Made by a program: the position numbers and the translations under genes
Assembly (NCBI GenBank): GCA_029269725.1
Contig: JARJHS010000001.1
Coordinates: 372,001 to 436,000 of the forward strand
Source of the DNA: Pollutibacter soli
GTDB taxonomy: Bacteria > Bacteroidota > Bacteroidia > Chitinophagales > Chitinophagaceae
Reading direction: 5' to 3'
Length of the DNA: 64,000 bases
In this document: in pieces, positions 55,960 to 63,843 of the stretch
Position numbering within the stretch: position 1 is the first letter of the stretch
Layout of the letters: the number at the start of each line of letters is the position of its first letter
The notes under the pieces: generated by a model
Databases searched by the model: none
The model's input: the letters and a program-made list of their open reading frames with translations, nothing else
What the model was told of the DNA's origin: nothing

Positions 55960-56736
55960 CTAATTATTCAGCCTCGTAAATCCTCCATCAATAGCATAAT
56001 CGCATCCGGTGATAAAACCTGCTTCCTCACTACAAAGGTATAACGCCAGATAGGCAATTTCTTCCGGTTTTGCCATGCGCCCGATGGGTTGGGTCGCTGA
56101 TAACTTCTCAAACATCTCCTGTTCTTTGCCAGGATAATTTTTACTGATAAATCCGTCAACAAAGGGTGTATGCACCCGCGCCGGGGAAATGCAGTTACAC
56201 CTGATGCCTTGTTTGAGATAATCTTTTGCAACACTTAATGTCATCGAAATTACAGCACCCTTGCTGGTGCTGTAAGCAAAGCGATCCGGAATGCCGATCG
56301 TGGCTGCAATTGATGCCATATTCAGGATTACACCCCTGGATTTTGCCAGCATAAACGGCAATACTGCATGAATACAATTGTATGGCCCTTTAATGTTAAC
56401 ATTGAGGATTCTGTCGAAATCTGCTTCTGTTGTATTGAGTGCATTTCCAACGTGAGCAATACCTGCATTGTTAACCAGAATATCAACGCCTCCGGTATCT
56501 GCAATTGTTTGAATTACTGCTTTCACTTTTTCCTGATCGGCAATATTCACTTCGTGTGCAGTAGCCTTATATCCAGAACTTCTTATTTCTGAAGCAACTT
56601 CTTCCGCAAGGGCTCCATTCAATTCCAGGATGTGGACATCTCCGCCCTGGCTCGCAAACAATTTTGAAATGGCAAGACCGATTCCACTTGCACCACCGGT
56701 GATAATTGCCGACCTGCCTTCAAGAGAAAATATCAT
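55960..56736 (-). CDS. SDR-family 2-keto-3-deoxy-L-fuconate dehydrogenase
   Basis: The 258-residue product has all SDR motifs: TGGASGIGLA (14-23), LVNNAGIAHVG, a complete catalytic YSTSK, and the C-terminal TGCDYAIDGGFTRLN. Relatives near fucose or rhamnose genes oxidise the C4 hydroxyl of 2-keto-3-deoxy-L-fuconate to give the 2,4-diketo acid. This is the step directly before the FAH-family hydrolase encoded next on the same strand. It is divergent from the second FAH-family gene, with a 99-base shared upstream region. Confidence 0.85.
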   Translation of the reverse strand: MIFSLEGRSAIITGGASGIGLAISKLFASQGGDVHILELNGALAEEVASEIRSSGYKATAHEVNIADQEKVKAVIQTIADTGGVDILVNNAGIAHVGNALNTTEADFDRILNVNIKGPYNCIHAVLPFMLAKSRGVILNMASIAATIGIPDRFAYSTSKGAVISMTLSVAKDYLKQGIRCNCISPARVHTPFVDGFISKNYPGKEQEMFEKLSATQPIGRMAKPEEIAYLALYLCSEEAGFITGCDYAIDGGFTRLNN

Positions 56737-56835
56737 GATGAATTTTTGCGGATGAAATTAGTAAAAAGATAGCCAATTGTATATACATGTGAGTAGTGCA
56801 GAAATTATAATATTTTCGAAGACATTTTAAAATAT

Positions 56836-57669
56836 ATGAAACTATACAGGACGTCTTCATCTATTCTGATAGAACATGAGGGTCAGTATTATGAATCCAA
56901 TGCCGACTGGGATGAGTTTGTTAACCGCGAAGGCCTGTTTGCGTGGCTGAAAGAAAAACTCGCATCATTTAAGCCTTCTGTTGCGCCTGAGCCTGACACA
57001 TCATTTCTGCCGCCGATTCAATCTCAGGAGATCTGGGCCGCTGGTGTTACCTATTTTCGTAGTCGCACTGCCAGGATGGAAGAGTCCAAAGACGCGGGTG
57101 GCGGAACTTTCTATGATAAGGTTTATCATGCCGAAAGACCCGAAATATTTTTCAAGGCGCTGGCGCATCGTACTACAGGGCACCGGGGTAAGATCCGCAT
57201 ACGCCGGGATTCTGCCTGGGATGTGCCTGAACCTGAGCTTACCTTGTTTATGTCATCAGCAGGTACCATTGAAGGATATACCGTTGGAAACGATGTCAGT
57301 TCAAGAAGTATTGAAGGCGAGAATCCATTATATCTTCCGCAGGCAAAATCGTATCAATACAGCGCTGCACTGGGCCCCTGTCTGCTGGTTAAGGAAAGAG
57401 TAATTCCAAGAGATGCGACCATCCGCCTGCACATCATTCGAAAAGGCCAGGACATGTTTGATGGAAATATCACCATCGATCAGATGAAAAGATCGCATGA
57501 GGAGCTGGTAGAATTTCTGTTTCGTGAATCAGATTTTCCATACGGTGCTTACCTGATGACAGGCACGGGTATTGTACCTCCTGACAGTTTCACGCTGCAG
57601 GAAGGGGATGAAGTTCGCATATCCATTACTGGTATTGGTACCCTGATCAGTTTCACCGAGAAAAAATAA
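56836..57669 (+). CDS. Second FAH-family protein (KdaD-like dehydratase or hydrolase)
   Basis: The 277-residue product has a diverged N-terminal domain and a C-terminal FAH catalytic domain. Metal ligands appear in [10 protein letters not shown] (Glu-x-Glu) and [15 protein letters not shown] (Asp), with [19 protein letters not shown] near the end. The shape [12 protein letters not shown]-like segment and [12 protein letters not shown] resembles 2-keto-3-deoxy-D-arabinonate dehydratase-type members more than the FAHD1-type hydrolase at 54748. Its reaction in fucose use is not clear, since the known pathway needs only one FAH enzyme. It lies 3 bases from the GH29 gene and opens the plus-strand operon. 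Confidence 0.78.
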   Translation: MKLYRTSSSILIEHEGQYYESNADWDEFVNREGLFAWLKEKLASFKPSVAPEPDTSFLPPIQSQEIWAAGVTYFRSRTARMEESKDAGGGTFYDKVYHAERPEIFFKALAHRTTGHRGKIRIRRDSAWDVPEPELTLFMSSAGTIEGYTVGNDVSSRSIEGENPLYLPQAKSYQYSAALGPCLLVKERVIPRDATIRLHIIRKGQDMFDGNITIDQMKRSHEELVEFLFRESDFPYGAYLMTGTGIVPPDSFTLQEGDEVRISITGIGTLISFTEKK

Positions 57670-57672
57670 CAG

Positions 57673-59157
57673 ATGCGTTATACAGCTTTTTTTGTTCTAT
57701 TGTTTTCAGGTCTTTCCGTTTTTTCACAATCCGGCCCGCCAGCACCCTACGGCGTTTTACCTTCTGCGAGGCAACTCCAATGGCATGAAACCGAAATGTA
57801 TGTGATCATGCACTTTACGCCTACAACATTCGAAAATAAAGAATGGGGTTATGGTGATGCTGACCCATCTATTTTTAATCCTACTGATTTTAATCCTGAT
57901 CAGATCGTAAAATCTGTGAAAGCGGGCGGCTTCAAAGGCTTTATCATGGTAGCAAAACACCATGATGGATTCTGTCTCTGGCCGACGAAAACGACTCCTT
58001 ATAATATTTCAAAAAGCCCATGGAAGAACGGCAAAGGAGATATGGTGAAAGAGTTTCAACAGGCGTGTAAAGCCAATGGAATAAAGTTTGGCGTGTATTG
58101 CTCTCCGTGGGACAGAAATAATCCTGCCTATGGAACTGAAGCCTATGTGCAGACGTACAGGAATCAATTGAAAGAGTTGTACAGCAACTATGGTGATTTG
58201 TTTATGAGCTGGCATGATGGGGCAAATGGAGGCGACGGTTATTATGGTGGAGCTAAGGAATCCAGGAAGATAGATCGGTCTGTATATTATGGCTGGGATA
58301 CGACCTGGGCAATAACACGGAAAATGCAGCCAGGTGCAAGTATATTCAGCGATGTGGGATGGGATGTCCGTTGGGTAGGAAATGAACGAGGTGAAGCCGG
58401 GGCAACTTCCTGGGCAACATTTACGCCGACCCCACTAGAGGGGAAAACGAAAGTCGGACCAGGAGAAGTTCGTGATGATCTTTCTCCGGAGGGCACACGT
58501 AATGGAAAATTCTGGATACCGGCGGAATGCGATGTTCCGCTTCGAAAAGGATGGTTCTATCATCCGGAAGAAGACAGCACTGTAAAATCGCCCCGTAAAC
58601 TTTTTGATCTCTACCTCAAAAGCGTTGGACGAGGAGCAGCGCTTGATCTGGGAATTTCACCCGACAGGCGCGGACAATTACACAACAATGATGTAAAAAA
58701 CCTCGCAGCACTGGGAAAAATTATCAATTCCATGTACAAGGAAAATCTTGCATCAAAAGCAACCATACTTGCCAGTAATACCAGGAATAAGGATTCAAAA
58801 AATTTTGGTGTTGCAGGTTTGGTTGATAATAAAATGCAGACTTACTGGTGTTCAGATGATAGTGCAAAAAATCCTGAGCTGACACTTGAATGGAAAAACG
58901 CGCAAACCGTAAACATCATACGACTGAGAGAGAATATTGCTCTTGGTCAACGCATTGAAGAAGTAGTTTGTGAAGCGTGGATGGATGGCAGCTGGAAAGA
59001 AATTGCAACTGCAACGAGTATTGGTGCGAGCAGAATACTGTATCTTGAAAATCCGGTTACAACAAATAAGCTGCGTGTCAGGATAACAAAATCTCCGGTG
59101 GCGGTAACGTTGAGCGAATGGGGGGTGTACTACTTAACTCCCGATCTGCTGCAGTAA
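57673..59157 (+). CDS. GH29 family alpha-L-fucosidase with C-terminal carbohydrate-binding-like domain
   Basis: The 494-residue product has a signal peptide ending SVFSQ. The GH29 barrel covers about 30-340: WHETEMYVIMHFTPTTFENKEWG, then FIMVAKHHDGFCLWPTKTTPYNIS, GIKFGVYCSPWDRNNPAYG, and MSWHDGANGG, in which Asp 182 is the likely nucleophile. The last 130 residues form a discoidin-like beta-sandwich (FGVAGLVDNKMQTYWCSDD). GH29 enzymes are retaining; this form resembles the alpha-1,3/1,4 branch (B type), while the GH95 gene would cover alpha-1,2 links. It lies 3 bases after the FAH gene and 43 bases before the permease gene. Confidence 0.92.
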   Translation: MRYTAFFVLLFSGLSVFSQSGPPAPYGVLPSARQLQWHETEMYVIMHFTPTTFENKEWGYGDADPSIFNPTDFNPDQIVKSVKAGGFKGFIMVAKHHDGFCLWPTKTTPYNISKSPWKNGKGDMVKEFQQACKANGIKFGVYCSPWDRNNPAYGTEAYVQTYRNQLKELYSNYGDLFMSWHDGANGGDGYYGGAKESRKIDRSVYYGWDTTWAITRKMQPGASIFSDVGWDVRWVGNERGEAGATSWATFTPTPLEGKTKVGPGEVRDDLSPEGTRNGKFWIPAECDVPLRKGWFYHPEEDSTVKSPRKLFDLYLKSVGRGAALDLGISPDRRGQLHNNDVKNLAALGKIINSMYKENLASKATILASNTRNKDSKNFGVAGLVDNKMQTYWCSDDSAKNPELTLEWKNAQTVNIIRLRENIALGQRIEEVVCEAWMDGSWKEIATATSIGASRILYLENPVTTNKLRVRITKSPVAVTLSEWGVYYLTPDLLQ

Positions 59158-59200
59158 ATTTTAATTCCCGTAAGGACATTCAGAATTCAAATCCGGAATA

Positions 59201-60535
59201 TTGGCCAGCAACACTACTTCGCTTAAAAAAACGCTGACTCCGCTATCTCTCTGGGGGCTTGGTGTCGGTTATGTAATCAGCGGGATGTATTTTGGATGGA
59301 ATCTCGGGCTTGAGCAAGGCGGGACTTACGGGCTGGCAATTGCAACAGTATTCATCATCGTGATGTATACCTGTTTTTCATTCAGCTATGCGGAACTCGC
59401 CTGTGCAATACCGAAAGCCGGTGGCGTGTTTGACTATGCAGGTGCTGCATTTGGAAAAAATATGGGTTTTGTTGCAGGGCTCGCACAAATCATTGAATTT
59501 GTGTTTGCACCGCCGGCAATTTCAGCTGCTGTTGGCGCCTATTTCAATGCTTTTTTCCCTTCTGTGCCTGTGATATTGATTGCAATTATCGCATACATCA
59601 TTTTTACCTGTCTGAATATTTATGGTGTAAAAGCTGCTGCAAATTTTGAAACCTTTGTGACAGTACTTGCCGTTGCGGAATTACTTTTGTTTTGCGGACT
59701 AACGTTGCCGCATACGTCGACAGAAAAGTTTAGTCAGAATGCATTTCCCAACGGATGGGCGGGAGTATTTGCATCTGTTCCATTTGCAATCTGGTTCTTT
59801 CTTGGAATAGAAGGAATTGCCAATGTAGCTGAAGAATCACTTCAGCCTCAAAAAGACATAAGTAAAGGATTTGGCTGGTCGCTGGTCACGCTGGTGATCC
59901 TCTGTATACTTGTATTCTACTCGGCTGCTGCTATTAATGGATGGGAGAGTATTGTTTATACTGATGTATCTAAAACAACTACTTCAGATTCGCCTTTGCC
60001 GCTGGCGTTAAAAATAATAACAGGGGATAACAGCCTGATGTATCATCTTCTGATCACGGTAGGGCTTTTTGGATTGATTGCATCATTTCACGGATTAATT
60101 CTTGCGGCAGGCAGATCAACATATGAAATGGGTAAAGCGGGAAATCTTCCCGGAATACTGGGTCGCATTTCGCCGAAATTTCAAACCCCGGCCAATGCAT
60201 TGCTGGGTAATATGGTTATTGGCATCATCGCCCTGCTAAGCGGAAGAACGGGACAGATAATTACTATTTCTGTGTTCGGCGCACTGACGCTTTACATTAT
60301 TTCGATGTTATCATTGTTCAGGTTGAGAAAAAAATCTCCTGAACTGGCCCGGCCTTTTCATACGCCTGGTTATCCCTGGTTTCCTGCGATAGCACTGGTG
60401 ATTGCTATATTTTCGCTTATTGCAATGATGGTCTACAATCTATACCTAGGACTGTTGTATTTTGCAATACTGCTCACGGGATTTATCTTATTTAAATTGT
60501 TCACGAAAACAACAGAGCATGAGCAAGGTTCCTGA
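59201..60535 (+). CDS. APC-superfamily permease of the ethanolamine (EAT) type
   Basis: The 444-residue product has 12 membrane helices. Segments match ethanolamine permeases as I know them: LSLWGLGVGYVISGMYFGWN at the first helix, IEFVFAPPAISAAVGAYFNAFFP, VPFAIWFFLGIEGIANVAEES, and GLFGLIASFHGLILAAGRSTYEM. The first and third match the EAT group better than the amino-acid permeases in the same superfamily. It would import ethanolamine or a similar small amine. The start is a TTG at 59201; no ATG occurs before residue 28. Its 3' end overlaps the glutamine-synthetase-like gene by 17 bases. Confidence 0.83.
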   Translation: MASNTTSLKKTLTPLSLWGLGVGYVISGMYFGWNLGLEQGGTYGLAIATVFIIVMYTCFSFSYAELACAIPKAGGVFDYAGAAFGKNMGFVAGLAQIIEFVFAPPAISAAVGAYFNAFFPSVPVILIAIIAYIIFTCLNIYGVKAAANFETFVTVLAVAELLLFCGLTLPHTSTEKFSQNAFPNGWAGVFASVPFAIWFFLGIEGIANVAEESLQPQKDISKGFGWSLVTLVILCILVFYSAAAINGWESIVYTDVSKTTTSDSPLPLALKIITGDNSLMYHLLITVGLFGLIASFHGLILAAGRSTYEMGKAGNLPGILGRISPKFQTPANALLGNMVIGIIALLSGRTGQIITISVFGALTLYIISMLSLFRLRKKSPELARPFHTPGYPWFPAIALVIAIFSLIAMMVYNLYLGLLYFAILLTGFILFKLFTKTTEHEQGS

Positions 60536-61871
60536 ATGGATAGTACAGCATCCTGCCGGAAAAGTAAAACTGGCCATTGCAGATATCGATGGTGTGTTGC
60601 GTGGCAAGTACGTATCTATCGAAAAATTTGAAGGGGTCGCTGAAAATGGATTTGGATTCTGTGATGTTGTATTTGGATGGGATATGAATGATGCCGCATA
60701 TGATAATTCCGTTTTCACCGGATGGCATACCGGTTACCCGGATACGTTAGTGCAGCTGGATATGGCGACAATTAGAAAAATTCCCTGGGAAAATGGTGTG
60801 CCCTTTGTATTGGGTGACTGTGCAATACAGGAAAATGGTGCGCATTTTATTTGCCCGAGGCAACTGCTGAAAAAAATTACTGCTGAATGTTATTCTTCAG
60901 GTTTCGCACCGTTTTTTTCGCAGGAGTTTGAATGGTTCAATTTCGAGGAAACACCTCAAACTATTGAAGAGAAAAATTTTACTAATCTGAAACCACTTAC
61001 TCCGGGAATGTTTGGCTATAGTTTATTGCGAAGCAGCTATCGGAATGATTTCATGGAGGCGTTGTTCAGTCAGCTTGCTCAATTTGATGTTCCTCTGGAA
61101 GGTTTACATACGGAAACGGGTCCCGGAGTTTATGAGGCTGCTATTGCTTACGCTGAAATAATGGACGCGGCAGACAGGGCGGTGTTGTTCAAAACAGCCG
61201 TAAAAGAAATAGCATCAAAGCTTGGTATTACTGCAACTTTTATGGCGAAGATCAGTGAGTCTCTGCCGGGTTGCAGCGGGCATGTACATCAGAGCCTGTG
61301 GAATGCTGATAAAACCATCAACCTGTTTTATGATGAGCAGGAGCCGGATCATATGAGCGGCCTGATGCGTTCCTATATCGCAGGCCAGCTGAAATGTCTT
61401 CCTGAGATACTTCCTATGGTTGCGCCTACGGTTAACAGTTATAAACGATTGGTCGAGGGAGCCTGGGCTCCAACAACGCTCACCTGGGCGGTAGATAACC
61501 GAACGGTCGCATTAAGATCATTGCCTGCAGGTAAGAAATCCTGCCGGTTAGAAACAAGAGTAGTGGGATCGGATACCAATCCATACCTCGCGATGGCGGC
61601 TTGTCTTGCAGCTGGTCTTTACGGTATCAAAAATAAATTGTCACTCGGGCAACCTCCAACGAAAGGAAGTGGCTATTCCGAAAAGCAGTATGGTGTTTTA
61701 CCTGCTAACCTTGGCGAAGCTACCAGCATTATGAAGAAATCTGCATTGGCAAAAGAACTTTTTGGTGAAAACTTCGTCGCACATTTTACAGCAACGAGGG
61801 AATGGGAGTGGAAACAGTATGCTAAAGCGGTGACTGATTGGGAGAAGAGGCGTTATTTTGAAATTATCTGA
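60519..61871 (+). CDS. Glutamine-synthetase-like gamma-glutamyl amide ligase
   Basis: The 450-residue product has the type I GS fold: an N-terminal beta-grasp (VKLAIADIDGVLRGKYVSIEKF), catalytic FFSQEFEWFNFEE, HTETGPGVYEAAI, the ATP segment SGHVHQSLW (about 250), and VAPTVNSYKRLVEGAWAPTTLTWAVDNRTVALR. It is shorter and more divergent than GlnA, resembling PuuA and gamma-glutamylethanolamide synthetases, which join glutamate to an amine using ATP. I chose the ATG at 60519 because the family begins there; it overlaps the permease gene by 17 bases. With that permease and the PuuD-like hydrolase downstream, ligation of the imported amine is the most likely role. Ethanolamine as substrate is inference. 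Confidence 0.85.
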   Translation: MSKVPEWIVQHPAGKVKLAIADIDGVLRGKYVSIEKFEGVAENGFGFCDVVFGWDMNDAAYDNSVFTGWHTGYPDTLVQLDMATIRKIPWENGVPFVLGDCAIQENGAHFICPRQLLKKITAECYSSGFAPFFSQEFEWFNFEETPQTIEEKNFTNLKPLTPGMFGYSLLRSSYRNDFMEALFSQLAQFDVPLEGLHTETGPGVYEAAIAYAEIMDAADRAVLFKTAVKEIASKLGITATFMAKISESLPGCSGHVHQSLWNADKTINLFYDEQEPDHMSGLMRSYIAGQLKCLPEILPMVAPTVNSYKRLVEGAWAPTTLTWAVDNRTVALRSLPAGKKSCRLETRVVGSDTNPYLAMAACLAAGLYGIKNKLSLGQPPTKGSGYSEKQYGVLPANLGEATSIMKKSALAKELFGENFVAHFTATREWEWKQYAKAVTDWEKRRYFEII

Positions 61872-61924
61872 TCATTAGAACAGATCAGTATCTATTCTGC
61901 ATTGTCCACAACAAAAAATACTTA

Positions 61925-63067
61925 ATGAGCGGTATCAGCCAGTTTAATTTTCCGACAACGATCAGGTTTGGCCCCGGTGTTATAGAGGAACTGCCGGGTT
62001 ATCTGGAAAAAAATCAGTTGAAACATCCGCTGATTGTAACAGATCCCGTTATCGCGGGTCTGCCTTTTTTTAAATCGATCCTGCAGTCGTTGGATAACAA
62101 ACGTTTTCGCGTTGATGTATTCAGTGACATCCATAAAAATCCAGTAAAATCTGATGTGTACCGCGGAACAGAGGCCTGGGACGCTTCTCCTCATGATGTG
62201 ATTATTGGTATTGGGGGTGGGGCAGCGCTCGATGTTGCAAGAGCAATCGTATTAAGGGTGTATCATCGTGAAGATCTTTTCAAATATGATGATCTTATAG
62301 GTGGTGATGTTTATGTAACAGGTGATGTGCCTTGGTTTGTTACGGTTCCCACGACCGCGGGTACCGGTTCAGAGGTTGGGAGAAGCGCGATCATTGCAGA
62401 TGATGAAACTCATCAGAAAAAAATCCTGTTTTCCCCAAAACTTATAGCCAGGATTGTTTTTGCAGATCCTGCACTGACGATGGATATACCACCCGCTATA
62501 ACAGCGGCTACAGGGATGGATGCGTTGACTCATAATATGGAAGCATATCTCGCGAAAGACTATCACCCTATTTGTGATGGGATCGCGCTGGAAGGAATGC
62601 ACCTGATCAGCAGATCGATTGCTGATGCAGTACTCCGGCCAGACATAAAATCCCGTAGTAATATGCTGATGGCAAGTATGATGGGAGCAATTGCATTCCA
62701 GAAAGGGTTGGGCGTGGTTCATTCATTGGCTCATCCTATGTCTTCATTGCTGGACACACATCATGGCCTGGCCAATGCAATCAATCTTCCTTATGGTATG
62801 CGTTTCAATATTAAAGGCTTTGAAGAGAAATTTTCGCGTATGGCTGAAGCGTTGGGTCTGAAAGAAAAATCAGGCGATGCGGTTGTGGAATATTTGTTCT
62901 CACTAAACGAACAATTAGGGATACCCGAAAAACTGCGCGGCGCTGATGTTCAGCAAAAACACCTGGAAATACTCGCTGATCTCGCCTTTGCCGATTTTGC
63001 ACATCCCAATAATCCGAAACCAGTAACCCGGGAAGACTTCCTGAGGCTATACACTGAGGCGCTCTAA
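61925..63067 (+). CDS. Iron-containing alcohol dehydrogenase (group III)
   Basis: The 380-residue product has the group III nucleotide motif IGIGGGAALDVARA and TTAGTGSEVG. The iron ligands match FucO spacing exactly: Asp 199, His 203 (DALTHNMEAY), His 266 (HSLAHPMS) and His 280 (DTHHGLANA). It oxidises or reduces primary alcohols with NAD. FucO (lactaldehyde reductase) is a relative, but no aldolase-type fucose pathway is present here to make lactaldehyde. Between an amide ligase and a gamma-glutamyl hydrolase it would suit oxidation of the alcohol group of a gamma-glutamylated amino alcohol. Gaps to its neighbours are 53 and 43 bases. Confidence 0.9.
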   Translation: MSGISQFNFPTTIRFGPGVIEELPGYLEKNQLKHPLIVTDPVIAGLPFFKSILQSLDNKRFRVDVFSDIHKNPVKSDVYRGTEAWDASPHDVIIGIGGGAALDVARAIVLRVYHREDLFKYDDLIGGDVYVTGDVPWFVTVPTTAGTGSEVGRSAIIADDETHQKKILFSPKLIARIVFADPALTMDIPPAITAATGMDALTHNMEAYLAKDYHPICDGIALEGMHLISRSIADAVLRPDIKSRSNMLMASMMGAIAFQKGLGVVHSLAHPMSSLLDTHHGLANAINLPYGMRFNIKGFEEKFSRMAEALGLKEKSGDAVVEYLFSLNEQLGIPEKLRGADVQQKHLEILADLAFADFAHPNNPKPVTREDFLRLYTEAL

Positions 63068-63108
63068 CGTTACACGAAAAACGAACAACGACCAACGAAC
63101 AACGAATA
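63067..63108. repeat. Degenerate 7-nt tandem array, six units
   Basis: Six heptads (ACGTTAC, ACGAAAA, ACGAACA, ACGACCA, ACGAACA, ACGAATA) fill the gap between the alcohol dehydrogenase stop and the ATG at 63111 of the hydrolase gene, inside an operon. Confidence 0.85.
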
Positions 63109-63110
63109 CC

Positions 63111-63821
63111 ATGAAGCGCTTAACCATCGGAATAACAGAATGCAGCAAATACGAAAACTATTACAGATGGGTTATTGCAGAGCTTCCGGATATGGAGGTT
63201 ATCAAACTGGATTATAAAAACCCTGATGTTGATGATATTGCCAGATGTCACGGGGTATTGTTATCAGGTGGAGAAGATGTGCATCCTTCTATGTATAACA
63301 AGGCAGAGTATATTAATTATTGTTATGTCGATGATGTAAGTCTTCGAAGAGACGAATTTGAATGGAAGGTGATGACGGTTGCATCGACGAAAAATATTCC
63401 GGTATTGGGAGTTTGCAGGGGGCTTCAATTTGTAAATGTTTTTTTTGGAGGAACCCTTATCCCTGATGTCATCACGTGGGGGAAATTCAATCATTCCAAA
63501 TTGCCGGACGGGCTTGACCGTCATCATCAAATAAAAATTGATCCCACATCTTACCTGTTCAGATTGAGTAACCAGTTGGAATCTTCAGTTAACAGCAATC
63601 ATCATCAATCTGCTGACAAGATTGGTAACGGATTGGTGGTTGCCGCTGTTGCTGAAGACGGGACAGTGGAAGCTATTGAGAAAAAAGACCCCGAACAAAA
63701 CGGATGGATATTTCTGGTACAATGGCATCCCGAAAGGATGTTTGATCAGCAAAGCAAAATGGTGACCGCAGTAAAGCAAAGTTTTATGGATGAAGCCATG
63801 AGGTATGCTTTGAAAGCCTGA
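63111..63821 (+). CDS. Class I glutamine amidotransferase-like gamma-glutamyl hydrolase (PuuD-like)
   Basis: The 236-residue product has the class I triad: Cys 102 in VLGVCRGLQFVN, His 206 and Glu 208 in VQWHPERM. LLSGGEDVHPSMY near residue 51 is typical of PuuD and related peptidase C26 members rather than biosynthetic amidotransferases. PuuD removes glutamate from gamma-glutamyl-GABA. Here it would release the oxidised amine after the alcohol and aldehyde steps. It lies 43 bases after the alcohol dehydrogenase gene, with a heptad array between, and 22 bases before the aldehyde dehydrogenase gene. Confidence 0.87.
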   Translation: MKRLTIGITECSKYENYYRWVIAELPDMEVIKLDYKNPDVDDIARCHGVLLSGGEDVHPSMYNKAEYINYCYVDDVSLRRDEFEWKVMTVASTKNIPVLGVCRGLQFVNVFFGGTLIPDVITWGKFNHSKLPDGLDRHHQIKIDPTSYLFRLSNQLESSVNSNHHQSADKIGNGLVVAAVAEDGTVEAIEKKDPEQNGWIFLVQWHPERMFDQQSKMVTAVKQSFMDEAMRYALKA

Positions 63822-63843
63822 ACCAAATCAAACGAAATTATTC

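Noticed and set aside
61925-63067. FucO lactaldehyde reductase of the classical fucose pathway
   Set aside because: The iron-site spacing fits FucO, but there is no fucose isomerase, fuculokinase or fuculose-phosphate aldolase, and the neighbours are amine-metabolism genes.
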